A stretch of DNA of 64,000 nucleotides from Neonectria sp. B-13 (Eukaryota; Ascomycota; Sordariomycetes; Hypocreales; Nectriaceae), in the NCBI GenBank assembly GCA_002682825.1, contig NOKP01000013.1:1019351-1083350 (forward strand). Direction: 5' to 3'. Below are positions 10,424 through 22,157 of the stretch, piece by piece. A program made the translations under genes and the position numbers. Under the pieces are notes generated by a model that saw only the letters and a program-made list of their open reading frames with translations, was not told where the DNA came from and ran no database searches. Position 1 is the stretch's first letter, and each line of letters starts with the position of its first letter.

Positions 10424-11626
10424 TTTGTGAAGTGCTCGTGTTGTTTTGGGTCTCAAATATGTGTAGAATATCTATGGTGTGTCTTTTCTGGTGAGATAAA
10501 GTACAAAGATCGGAAAGATGCTGGACAGATCCTCGTTTTATCCCAAGGCGAGCCACTCCCTATTTCTAATCACATTTATATTCAGCCTTGAGATTGGTTG
10601 ATGTTGCAATGGCCCCTCAAAGTTTCACCGTTCTCGTCTTGAAATGATTGGGCCACAGGGAATGACATCATTAATCGCACATCCGTGGCAGCAGCATCCA
10701 AATGAGGCCTGGCTAGAGGCATCTGGATTACTGTACGGATACAGCTCTCGCGTTTCGGTACTGCTTCCGAAAACCGAGAGTGTTATACGGGTTGATTGGT
10801 CCCGTCTTCAGTTATTGCATGTCCATACTCGATGCGAAATGTGGTACGTACATTTCTATTGCTTCAGTGCTGTAGCTTACTTCGTAGATTTCCAATCAAG
10901 TCTCGGCTGAGGTCGGTTTGTAAGCATCTGCGAAACAACGTTTACCCTGGCGATTGCATGGCACCCACCACGAATACAATCTCGTGACTTATCACGAAAC
11001 CTGCTGTTACCTATGGTGCTATGCCATCGAATGTCCACTTTCAGGTACTGAATGAGAGGACCATCCATGAAAGAGGCGTGGAGATCTTATCTGTTGTGGT
11101 GTTGGAGCGAGCAGCCACCCCCTCAATCGAATGCAGCAGCCATTGGCTCTTCACGACCAGCTTGCCTACACAAACACTTCTTCCGTACAAAACAATCAAC
11201 TCCCAACGAGGAATGCCTAGAGAAAGAAAACAATCAACACGTTTTCCCTTCCACATGCAAGTGCCATCGCGGTAGAGGATCGTAGAATGCGGGCTGGGAT
11301 ATCAAATAACTAGTCATTCCCCGATTGCCCGTGGTTTCAGGTATTCCACACCAAACGATACCCCGCTGTTAGCAGCAACTGCGGCTAGCATCGAGCAAAC
11401 GGCTGGGAAACCTTATGCGGTAACACATGCATTATCTGCACTTTGCTTCTTCTATTGCCTTGTTTGCGCTCTCTCGTCTCTCGACGGATAGATAAGACTT
11501 CCCCCGCATCTCGCGATCCCTCTTCCTTCATCTTCTCTCTGCACTCCCATCACCGAATCTCATCTCATCAACTCACACATCGTGACCAAACTACGTCTCT
11601 CAACTTGACACTCTGCTCACATCACC
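10424..11626. other. divergent promoter region
   Basis: About 1.2 kb between the minus-strand epimerase gene and the plus-strand microprotein gene, so it carries both promoters. The last 200 bp are C/T-rich, as is common just before fungal start codons. No further gene is evident. Confidence 0.4.
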
Positions 11627-12010
11627 ATGCCTGACAACTACTCTTACAAGGGCAGCGGCACTAACAGCCAGGTACGTCGCGTCCCCGTTCCACCGTGAGC
11701 CAGGCATTGCTGATATCACGCCAGGGCAACCACTACTGTGCCCGAGACTACGGTTCCAGTGCTTCGAACTCGAACTCGTACCACTACTCGAACAGGTAAG
11801 TCGTATCAGCAGGCGTTTCGGTAGCCTGACCCATTCTGCTGGTGACTTGACTAATAATGCCTTTGTAGTGATGGGTCTTACTACTACTCCAACTCCAACA
11901 GCAGCACATACCACGACAACGGTAACGGTGGCTCGACCTACACTGCCCCAAGTGGAAATTCGCATTCCAGTGGCAACTCCGGCGGCAGCTCTGGCGGCAG
12001 CAAGAAGTAA
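11627..12010 (+). CDS. Tyr/Ser/Asn/Gly-rich microprotein
   Basis: Three exons (11627-11671, 11725-11795, 11869-12010) with good GT-AG introns of 53 and 73 nt give an 85-residue protein starting MPDNYSYKGSGTNSQ. It continues with GNHYCARDYG, SYHYSNSDGSYYYSNSN and a Gly/Ser-rich tail ending in SGGSKK. There is a single Cys, and no signal peptide or membrane segment. I have an impression that similar short proteins occur widely in filamentous ascomycetes, but this is from memory and no function is known to me. The composition suggests a disordered or low-complexity, possibly RNA-binding or aggregating, protein. The precise three-exon structure for so small a protein argues that it is a real gene. 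Confidence 0.8.
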
Positions 12011-12367
12011 AGAAGCTTACGTCTACTCCAGTGGGTGTCACTCATCGGAACGCTGTTGTTGCGTGTGGAGCAGAATGCCTTCCTCTGTGTACAGTGAACT
12101 GTAGTGCAAATCCTCAAGCAACTGAAAATCGCTGTCTCGATTCATTTGTGATTGTACCGGGGTAAAACCATCACATATCGTGCGACTACTATGGCAGCAT
12201 CTCAAGGTCTCGGGTTCCTCAATCCCGGCTTTGTCTCATTCAAAATGGATGCATTCTCGATACAGGTAATCCATTTGTCCTCGGTGCTGAAGCCTCAATT
12301 CAGCACAAATCACTGATATCAATCTCAATGTAGCTCTATATCAAGTCAGGATATTCCCAGTCTCTAC
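12011..12367. other. convergent 3' spacer
   Basis: About 360 bp between the convergent microprotein gene and the minus-strand membrane-protein gene. It should contain both 3' UTRs. Nothing else is recognisable. Confidence 0.4.
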
Positions 12368-15029
12368 TCAGACCGAGTAGTAGACTGCCAATGTAATAAT
12401 CAAGACCGGGTACACAACCGCCTCGACAAGCAGCTGTTGCTTAAGGGTACGCCTCTGTTTACTGGTCAATGTATGCATCTCACCATGGGTATACCACGAG
12501 ACTGCCGAGTCAAATTTCCCCCAAAGAGCAAGCAGCCCAATGAATGGGAAAAATAGTGTCAGCAGCATGATTCCCATAAATATCATCCTTTCCCCCTTGT
12601 CCTCCTTCACGGCGTGTCGACGACGAGACAGAATGTTCTCTCTGGCTGTCTCTATGAGGTCCACCTCAGATGGGCTAAACAAACTTCCGTCGTTGGGGAG
12701 GTAGCCACCCTGCATTTTCTTGGCCCTTCTCTCTAGAGTGCTTGAAGAAAACCCACGGGCTCGAGGCAAGCCTTCGCAGAAGGTGTTGGTATCTCGAGGA
12801 AGGCCCTTATGCCAGCCCCTGTTTGTAAGAATCCGAGATTCACTCTGAGGCGGTGTATCCAGAATGGCCGAAGACGAAATGAGCATGTCAGCAACTCTCT
12901 CGCGTGCTAAAAAGGCATCAGTAACGTTTTGTGAACAGGAATATTGCTTTTCTCACAGTCCCGGAGCCGAAGCACTTCGTTCGATCTATGAGCGTGGTGC
13001 ACTGGAGCAGGTCTAGGGAGGCCGTCCCCTGCAGATTCCGCTGAAAATCGAAGTCGGCTAGGTGATGGCGTTTGAGCGGGAACCGATGAATCGACAGTGC
13101 TAATAGTATTAGATCTACCTCTGGCAGCAAAGGACCCGCCAGGGTCCGTGTGGTCTTCCTCTCCCCTTTCTCTTCGGAAATGCTGCAACATTGCTGCTTC
13201 CGGTAAACTGATCAAAGGGAAGGGAAGACGGGGAATTTGGGCCAGAAATTCGTCATGCGGGATATGCGACGATTTCTTGGACTGGTTTGATTCCCTGATG
13301 CCAAGCCTATACAGTGGCTGGTCGAAGATGGTCAGAGTGGTTCTTGGGGGATCTCTTCCCAGGGTTTCGCGAATGCGGGACCATCTGAATCGAGCATTCT
13401 TCTCGTGCACCATAGGCGGTTCATCTTTCGGTTGGTCCTCTGGTAACTGAAGACTCGAATCGAGCGTGTGATATCTGTCTCGCCTGGACTCCATATCGAT
13501 AAGAATGCTATCGCGAGTATGTCTCTGCGTGGAGCCATCGCGGCAAAACAGGCTCGAGAAGCGACGAGTGCCTCCCGGCGTTTGTACTTGAGGCTGTGGA
13601 AGGCTCCGAGCAGCATTCCAAGGGAAAGTTCCTCCTTCTGTGGAGCCAAACTGTGGAACAAATACCGGCATGTTTCTCTGTTTTTCGTTGCGCATGCGGT
13701 ACGACCCAGTCATGACGCCCTTCTCAGGATGCTGGAGGATTTTCTCGGTTGATCCATACTCATGAGGGTAGTAGTGTTCAGTCACGTCTGATACATCAGC
13801 AACACTGCTTCCTGTTCCCTTCGCAATGCTGTCCTGGAACTCTTGTTGCATAGAGTCGAAGGGCTGCTCAGTCACGACAGTTTGCCAATCAGCTTCCGTC
13901 CCCGTCTGTGGTCGGGGTCGAAGAAAAGTTGCGATTCCGCCTGTCAGTCGACGGGCAGGTTCGGCGTCCGGGACATCGTCTGTCTTTGGTTCTCGAATAA
14001 CTGGAACCTTGATCTCTTCGTCAAAATTCTATGTTGATCGAATAGCTGCGGCATTGTAGAAAGATGCCACGTCAGGGCCCCTCTTCAGACTAGTCTCCAA
14101 ATTCTCCGCTTGAGCAGGCCGCGGAAGGGATTGGTTTGTATGAGCGCTCTCTCCAGCATGGTAAAGTGCATTGCTGACTTCTTTCTCAGCAGATGATTGG
14201 AGAAATCCAGAATAAAGATCTCCATCGTACTTGAACGGATCATCGTTAGTACTGCTTGAGGTCTTGGAGAGTGATCTCAAGATCTCCGGACGAGAGTTGA
14301 CGAGCAGAAGTTGTGCGGGCTGCTTCTTTTGTGCCTCAACTCTCTGGATTTCTTTCACAGCAGGAAGCCCCTGCTCCGGAATTTCATCGATGTCGTCCCA
14401 GTCACTGTAAAGGCTTGACGTAGAATGAAAGGAGTGGATGCGTTGGGGGAATCTTGGCGGCCTTTTTGCAGGTGGCATGGGAAGTGCACGCGGAGGTGCG
14501 AGCATTGTGTGTCTCTCCGGCTTGATGGCATTCTTTTTCTGGTTGGAACCGGGTTCGAAAATTTCCTGGGCGTGAAAGACAAGTTCGAAATTCTTTCGGC
14601 GCCTAAGCTGATGAGGTGGGACATGAGGACTATCTTCAAACTCATCATCTGGGACAACTGTTTCCCATTCGGAAGCCGGCTTGTCTTCGTCAAGGGAAGC
14701 GCTGCGCTTGCGACCAGTTGCCGGGGTGTCAACGCTGTTGGGGAGTCGAGAAGGATGCTCAGAGACGAGTTGCAATGGCTGAGGACTCCCACCTCGGGGG
14801 ATATGGGCCTTGATGTAAGAGAAGTCTTCAAGCTGAATCTCATCGCCAATGTCGGAAGATTCAAAGGGGTCCGATTTTGATGAAATTGTCGAGAGTGTGG
14901 TGTGGCGAGCATTTCTTGCGTCTCGTCCTGGGCGCCCGCTCTCAGTCGAGGGTAGTGACTAGGCGAGTTAGTTTATTGCACCCATCACCTGGAGTTCGTT
15001 GCGCCTACACTTTCAGGTTTTGGTTTCAT
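12368..15029 (-). CDS. large predicted tail-anchored membrane protein (interrupted frame)
   Basis: Proposed exons are 15029-15009 (MKPKPES), 14958-12957 and 12906-12368, all phase-consistent. This would give about 850 residues. The long N-terminal part is hydrophilic, with patches such as DPFESSDIGDEIQLEDF and many Ser/Pro/Arg, so it is likely cytosolic and disordered. The last ~150 residues carry two hydrophobic segments (MIFMGIMLLTLFFPFIGLLALW and a final VVYPVLIITLAVYY), suggesting a C-terminal membrane anchor. An in-frame TAG at 14031-14029 splits the main exon; coding character is the same on both sides. It may be a 42-nt phase-0 intron (14070-14029, GTGGCA donor, CATAG acceptor) or a nonsense mutation (CAG to TAG). 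Intron 1 (49 nt) contains a perfect CTAAC branch site. I do not recognise the family; similar fungal proteins are annotated only as hypothetical. Confidence 0.65.
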
Positions 15030-16264
15030 TGTCGTAGCTCGCGCAGAACGCTTCAGCCGGAGTGCGTGTTGCACAGCCGGTGAATGAAGGGAGTTGAAGT
15101 GAGATGAAGCTCAGTTGAGGGGATCTAGTGCGATCAAGATCGTTGAGCACGGTTCTTAGGTGAGGCGCGGGATACGCGTAGCGCTTGATGAGCTGGTGGC
15201 GAAGCTATATTCGAGGACTTGTGGGAGGTTGGTGATGGTGGAATTTCAGGAAGCAGCTCTGGTGGTGAGGATTCCAGTTGTGTGCAGTGCAGGGTATAGT
15301 TGAAGTGCAGTGAATGTGTGGATGTTTTTGAGAGGAGTCGATGTGGGCGCCGGGGTCGCGTTATGATTTGGGGTGCAAACAGAAAGCGAGATTGAGCCGG
15401 AGTTGACTGAGGCACCAACAAGTAGGCTATGATCAATGGCTTTACGCGGATGGTCGAGGTGAGGTAGAGGTTGTAAACATGCTTGCCGGCTGGAAACTGC
15501 TGCCAGCTGCGCAGTAACACGCACCTGTCAAATTTACCGAACATGGCCGGCCTGGCTACGTTACCTTCACAGCGAACGGTAAGCCGTCTTGAGCCACGGT
15601 GGCGCAAGGGACGCGGCTTAGGATACGGAGGACACACCGAGACCCGGGCATCTTGTTAGGCACGAAAAGCCACAGGAATCTAGTCTACGTTGCTAGGTGG
15701 TGTACGGAAAATGGCTCTGGGGAGAACCTGAGTTCTGACCAACATCCTCCCTAGGTATTGACCCATCCCTTAACTATTAGTCGATCTCGCTGGCGACCTC
15801 GCTGACGCCCCCCCACCCCTAGCCAGAGCCATGATCTGATCTGGAGATAGTTACTCCCCAGAGTCAAACTCTATAACTAAAAGAAGGGTCCAGCTTGGTC
15901 TAACCCCGCAAGGCCGGCTTTTTGACAAGCAAGCCAGAAGCCTATCCGAACCCACGGGATCAACACGCCGGCCCGAAGTACGAATATCTAGGATCTATTC
16001 CTGGTTCTGGAGCGCTAAACGCATGCGCCAGCACCAACGAACGGGTGGCATAATTAGCGTCGCTTAACCCCATCTTGGCCCGTCGCCTATCGCGATAGCC
16101 CTGGTCGGCCCGCCCAGTTCCCCAGTCTCCCCAGTCTCCGGTTCCATCCTGTTTGGCAGTCTGCAGCTGACCCTGGAAGCTGGACTCTCCCCTCAGGATC
16201 GCGCTCTGGCTGGTCCTCTCTCCCCGTTTCCTCTGCCGGCCCTCCGCCGTCGTTGGCGAGCGCT
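15030..16264. other. divergent promoter spacer
   Basis: About 1.2 kb between divergent genes, holding both promoters. A minus-strand open frame at 15134-15637 is low in coding character and is probably leader or promoter. Nothing else is supported. Confidence 0.4.
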
Positions 16265-18302
16265 ATGCCCGAGTCCGGGCAACCGCCGCAGCGCTGGGAC
16301 GAGCTCCCAGACGAGATCCTGCTCCAGATCCTCTGCTGTGAGTGCCACCGGCGCATCCGCCGAGCCCCGCCCGCCTTGAACCCGATCCGCTGACGCCAGA
16401 GCTCCCTAGATCTCGAGCCTCACTACCTGCCCAGGTTGCAGCTCGTCTCCCGTAAGCTCCGCCATGTCTGCCTGGACCACGAGCTTTGGAAGCGCCACTG
16501 CTTCGAACGCTCCTCGTGGTATCACTTCCTGCAGAATCGCCGTCGCTTCTATGCTGCATCCGCCGAAGCCAGCCCCAGCCCGTACAGCGCGAATGCGCTC
16601 CAGAGCGAAAGCACGAATTCCGATGAAGCGGTGTACGACCTTCCGTCGCCAGCCGAAGACGAGTCGCATCATCGCAATCGAGAGCACATGGAGTTCTTGC
16701 AGGACCTGGCCAACTGGGATCCAGCGTTCCCCGACGAGCGTGTCTCATGGTATGACGAGTATATCCAGCGTCACGGACCGACCAGCATCAACTGGCTACA
16801 GACTCCGCATTTGAAAGTCGGAGGGCTGGAGCATTCCATAGAAGCCCGGGGGATGGCCCTATATGGCCCAAACAACGGAGACGATGGTCTTGGCACCTTG
16901 ATGGCAGTCTCTCCACTGGACGACGGCTCGGTATGCTTGTGGGACGTCAATGGCAGCAGAGGGAAACGAGGAGGAATCGTTGCTACTAGCCGTCCGGATA
17001 TCCTATTCACTGACAGGAGGGGCAATAACAATGCCCGGCGGTCCAAAAGGATCGACACTGGAGTAACAGAATGTGTCAGTGTCAACAACAACGGCCACCG
17101 AGCATTCTTTGCCGTTCAGAGTCGTGCGTCAAAGAGAACACTGCCCACCCTGATACCTCGTTGGCGGAACTGACAAATCTGCAGACCTTATCGAAGTCGA
17201 CCTCAATCGGCTCGAAGTCGTCAGCCGCGAGTCGTTTGAATGGTCCATCACCACACTGTCACAGATCCACGACGGCGTGCCATTGACGGTTGGCACATCA
17301 TTAGGAATCCACCTACACGATTTTAGGGCGCGGGCAAATGTGAATCACGATGTTATCGAGCGGGTTGACGATCTCGGGTGGGAAGAAGAAAGCCCTTTCA
17401 AGGCGATTTTCGACCCGAAACCACTGCCGCCATACGCCTCGCTGTCTCAGCCGACGCCGATCAGCATCCTCCACCTGCCTCGTGCGGGTGACGAGGACAT
17501 GGTGTCGGACGACATCTACGTGGCTGGACGATTTTCCAATATCCTGCACTACGACCGCCGAAAGTTTCCGAAAATCGTGGGCTCCATCTACTCGGGATCG
17601 CGGCTCTCGAGCCTAGCGGCCCTCCCTTATCCGTTTTCTACGCTGGATTACGAGGTTCGGCGTCGCGGTGAACTGTCAGCCGAGAGAGTCGTGGAGTGCA
17701 AGACAATTGGGGATGGTCGCACGTTGATTGCCGGTGGAGAGTACAAGACAAAGGGGTCTTTGGAACTTTACGGACTGACCTCGGCGGTCCATTCTAATGG
17801 CAGTGCAGTGCTGCAAAACTCGACGATGAAGAACCGATACAAGGCTGCGTCGTCGATCATCCTGTCAGTAGTTAACCACGGGACCAAGATTGCCTTCTCC
17901 GACGGGACAGGGCTGATCAAATGGTTCGAGAGGGACGGACATACCGAGTGCCGTCGGATCAAAATTGGACACAGCGATATCCAAACCCAGCCATCACTCT
18001 TTGCATCGATGCCTGGCTCCGATGATCTGGCTCGTAAGATCCTATCAACCAAGTCGAGGCAAGGTCGCGAGCGACCCAACGAGGACAACATCCTGTTTTG
18101 GACAGGTGAGAAGCTAGGAATGGTCAGCTTCACAGGGGATCCACTCTTCACCGAAGAGGACTTTAGAGTAGCAAACCTCAAGAAGGCGACGGACGAGGAG
18201 GAGCGGCGCCAGTACAGTGAGAGGATGCGAGACGCCCTGAATCGGCAGGCTAACGAGACGCGGTTCGTGAGAGGACTCGGAGTGGACACGACAATGGGGT
18301 GA
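16265..18302 (+). CDS. F-box protein with WD-like segment
   Basis: Three exons (16265-16337, 16410-17120, 17185-18302) give 633 residues. The F-box spans the first intron: WDELPDEILLQILC-YLEPHYL-PRLQLVSRKLRHVCLDHELW (about residues 10-52), so the protein should join Skp1-Cul1 ubiquitin ligases. A WD-like strand pair follows around residue 200 (LMAVSPLDDGSVCLWDVNG) and more beta-type repeats continue to the end (for example DDIYVAGRFSNILHYDRRKF, which resembles a WD unit). The second intron has a weak GTCGTG donor but keeps the frame. The TGA at 18300-18302 is followed in frame by 23 more sense codons (DEGDAEALQAGLDKALGMDQ) and then TGA at 18372-18374, so the natural C-terminus may be longer. 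The substrate is unknown. Confidence 0.85.
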
Positions 18303-21300
18303 ACGCACGGTGACGAGGGTGATGCGGAGGCGTTGCAGGCAGGCTTGGACAAGGCATTGGGAATGGACCAGTGATTTTGAAGGGGGGGAAAAGGAGTAAA
18401 AGATGAGGGAGTGATGAGACGGATAATTCTACCATGTAGGATATGATTTACAAAGCGTCAACTCTATTGTTTAGAACGCAGGCTATATCCCAGATGGCAG
18501 ATGTGAAGTTGGCGGCCTTCGGAGTGAGAGCCTTGAAGGGATCGGCGTTGGGTATGAGGCCTGGTCTTCCTCTCCGTCGCCCAGAGGGGGAGCGTGTAAG
18601 ACGAGGCGGCAGTTTGGAGTCGTTGATAGCGAGCGAAGGTACGTGGACTGGGCTAGTTGGACTAGGGACGACGGGCGCGTTGCGTCGGGCATGGCAAGGC
18701 AGGGAACTTGCATGCTGCCAGATGTGGCTCTGCACGCCCAGACGTGGTTGTTGGCCGAGGATTGGCGGCTGGGCACATCATCATGATGTGGATGGGTGGT
18801 TAGGGTCCAACACACGGGGGATGGCCGGATCTGGATGGGATGTGCTGTATGTCAGCGTCTTGTCCTTCCACCTCGGTGTGGTGATGATCTGCTGGTGATA
18901 AGACGAGGCGATGAGATGGGCGATTTTGAGTTCTTTGGTCTGTGTATGGGTGCCTGGTCGTGTCTGGCGGTTGCAGGCTCGTTTATCGTCGGCTCGTGGA
19001 CGCATGTCGTGGGATTTTGGCTGGTGGGATTCTCTCCATGGGATTCTCTCCGTGGGGCGCTCTCTCTTCGTGGGGCTCCTCTTCGCGAATGGGGCTCTCG
19101 TAGTTCGGCGTGTCACGTCACAGGCGTTTGAGTCACTCTTATGCGATGCAGTGTGCGTTTGCGACCGTGCCGTCCACGGCGTCTGTCTTCGTTGGCGGCG
19201 TTCCACACCTCGAGGTTGCTCTGTCGTCGTCGTCTCGGATAGCTGACGTAGAGCAGCAGCAGGCTACGCTAGTGAATGATAGCGGCACCGCAGCTCCCAA
19301 TTATTGGAAGCTGCTTCGACTTTACCTGTTGTGGCATCACGGGACGGAGCCCGTTTTGGAGGGCGACAGGGCTGCCATGTACAAAGACGGTAATTGCGTG
19401 AAGGCCGCCAGCGCTGGTGTTGGTGTTGGCGTTGGCGCTGGTGTTAGTGGGCGGTTCTCGAAGATGTCCAAATCCAGGGCGACCAATCAGAAGCGGAGGG
19501 GGGCAGACCTGGGCCAATGGAGAGGGCGGGCCTCTAGAATTCATTGATTGATGGCCAGCCAGCCACCAGCAGCAAAGATAGAGAGAAGCGATAGTGTTAA
19601 ATCACCACAACCGGAAGGGTATTGCCTAATTAGTTGAGTCGAGTTAGATTGGCTATTTTCCTATCATTAGATACATCATCTGCCAGGGAGAATCTCAGCT
19701 GACAAATTAAGGTACTATGTAAGGTATCGATCGACTTTTGTGATTCCGTGCGACAAAGAGAGATGGTGGGAGGCACTGCATCGATGCCGAGCGGCGAGCA
19801 AATGCGGCATCAGCCCCAGAACATGAACAAGGCCCATCCAAATCCAACCCCAACCCACCCCAAAGCCACCAGTGGCAACGGCAATCACGACGCTGCAATG
19901 GGGTGGCAAATGGCAACGAGGGACGACGCATGACAGCAGGTGGGTTTTCCCAGTGGAGAAAGCTGCGCTGTCAGCTCCCATCCTACCAAGTCCAGTGGAG
20001 CGGCCTTTTCGCCTCACGGAACTTGGGGCGGCTGGCGGGGCCGCAGTTAGTTCAAGTCCCCCTAGCTTCAGGCGCTGGAGGAGCATGGAGAAGCAGAAGA
20101 AGGTTCATGGGATTTCCCTGGAAAAGCGTGGATCGTGATACAGCTGTTCGACGCGATGGGGGTGTTGCGGCGGCTGGAGCCTTGAAAAAAGCTGGGCCGC
20201 GCAACCGGAAGAGTAGGGGCAGATCTGTTTGTTGCCTTGGGTTTTGCGAGATGAAGGGGAAATCCCTGGATGGAGTTTGGGTTCATGGGTTCCGTGGAAT
20301 GGACGATCTTCGGCGATGGACGATTCCAAGGAACGGACGGAGACGGAGACATAGACGGAGACGGCTTTTCCACTCAGCCTCTTTCTCATCTTACAGCTGT
20401 GCGCTGTCGCCCTGTTTATCTGACTTGCTTTCATGGCTTGGGCTTCCTTGCGTATGGTGCGGTGCGGTGCGGTACAGGCCTCGCCGTGGATGCGCTGTTA
20501 CACGCCATCATGGCTGTACTGTACCTCACCGCTTGCCGCCCTGGCGATGGATCCTGTCCTCACTTGTCTCTCGCTGTGCTTTTTGCTTTGTGCGAGTGCA
20601 AGGTAGACAGCCTATCGCAGTGCCATATCATCTCCCCTCGAGCACTTGGCAGAGCGAGCATCTTCCGAGCTTTTGGGTTAGGGGACAATCAATGGGCAGC
20701 AGCTGTCATCCAGACCTCAGCAAAAGCGCCGAGGCTCGCGTGTCCCAAAACGACTTTGCATAGTGGCAGAAGTGGCAGAGCGCAGACTGCAGACTGCAGA
20801 CTGCAGAAACGCAGACAGCCTGCACACTGCAGCAGAAGCGCAGAGTGAGGCGGCGATCGGTTGGCTTGCTGGCCAGGGATCCATCCTCCCTCCTGTCTCG
20901 TGTCGTCCTGTCTCGTGTCGTCTTGCACGCCCGCCGCGGGTGGCTTTCACTCCTCCCTCGCCTTGACCGGGCCATGCCAACTGGAACAACAAGGGTTCCC
21001 CCGCGGTGATTTGGCAGCGCCTGGCCTGCCTGGCAGATCATCCACGGGCCATGGCAGAACGCCGCCGGGACACAGCTGGGAATTAATCGACCGGGGTTGT
21101 GTGACCTGTGTTGTGTGTCGAGTTTCTGGCCCCCGGCGGCGGCCAGCTTGCGGCCCCAGCCCAACGTTGTTGCCCAGTTGGATCGAGTTGGATACCCTTT
21201 TTCCAGGTCGGATTCACACGGCGGACAAGGTCATGGCCTCAATGGATGTTCCCAGAGGTGGTTTCTTGGCTGGGGCTGTTCTCGCGGCCCACGGGACTTT

Positions 21301-22137
21301 ATGGACTGGAGATGCCGCACCCGGAGCATACTTAGATATAGACAATCCCCCGGCCGTTTTGATTTATCATTTATGTTTTATGTAGTCTAGGCCGCCTACG
21401 AACTATACATTTCCCTTCCCCTAGTTCCGTGGCGCTCTCTCCCGAAATCGAATCCCATCTCATCCCCCTCGCATCGCACCAACAGAACGAACCCACGGCG
21501 GACCGCACCAAAAGGACCCGCGCATTGCGAAAGCCCACGACGACCGCTTTACCACTACCACTACCACGACTCACCTTCACACTTACGGTGAAACTCTGTT
21601 TTCTCCTCCCTCCCACTCCTTTTTTCGCCTACTCTTCGTCTCGCCTCTCTTCACGACCTTCGGCTTTCTCTCTCTCCTTTATTTTTCATTTTAATCATCC
21701 AGCTGCATTTTCCCTCGTCCACAACAACTCCTTCTGCGTCCACGCCCCATCCACCGCCACCCGAACCCGAACCCGACCGCCCAGCTCCGGACTCACCGAC
21801 ACCTTTCGCATCGCACACCGCACTCAACTCGACACCGCATTGCACTGCACTGCACTGCACGTCCAGCTGCCAGGGGCACCGCACCTTCACATTCGAGAAT
21901 ACGGTCCATTGTGCAGAGGAAGCCCCGGACGCAGAACCTCTCCCTGGTTGTGTGGTGTGACTGACCCAGAAAGTCGCCTCCCTTTCCCAGCCCGCCTCCG
22001 AACCATCCCATTCATTTCCAGCCGCAGCGTCACATTTGTCGAAAAAAGAAAGGGCATATATGTGACTCTCTCGTCTCTCCTCTCTTTGCCTTGTTGACGT
22101 TAGAAACGTCGGCGTTGACCCTAGCTGAGCATGTCCC
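18303..22137. other. 3.8 kb spacer rich in short tandem duplications
   Basis: Many overlapping short ORFs on both strands, none with recognisable coding character. Local tandem duplications recur: a GGGATTCTCTCC unit near 19027, GTTGGC-type hexamers near 19415, GGTGC pentamers near 20457, GACTGCA units near 20785 and a CTCGTGTCGTC unit near 20897. The last ~700 bp (21430-22130) are strongly C/A- and T/C-rich, as in a long 5' leader of the SprT-like gene. A long non-coding transcript or extended regulatory region is possible but not shown. Confidence 0.4.
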
Positions 22138-22157
22138 ATGGCCTTTTGGGTGGATGA
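22131..22157 (+). promoter_or_regulatory. overlapping upstream ORF at the SprT-like start
   Basis: An ATG seven bases before the main ATG opens an eight-codon ORF in another frame that ends at TGA 22155-22157, beyond the main start at 22138. Ribosomes starting here would bypass the main ATG, so it may lower translation unless leaky scanning is efficient. The main ATG context (CCCATGG) is good at +4. Confidence 0.6.

Noticed and set aside
15134..15637. Minus-strand 167-residue frame
   Set aside because: Lies in the promoter region, has no domain, and is rich in Ser/Pro/His as expected for translated leader.
19903..20763. Plus-strand 286-residue frame in the long spacer
   Set aside because: Arg/Trp/Cys-rich composition, no homology signal, overlaps several tandem repeats.
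21429..22097. Plus-strand 222-residue frame before the SprT-like gene
   Set aside because: Composition follows the C/T-rich leader and it has no recognisable motif.
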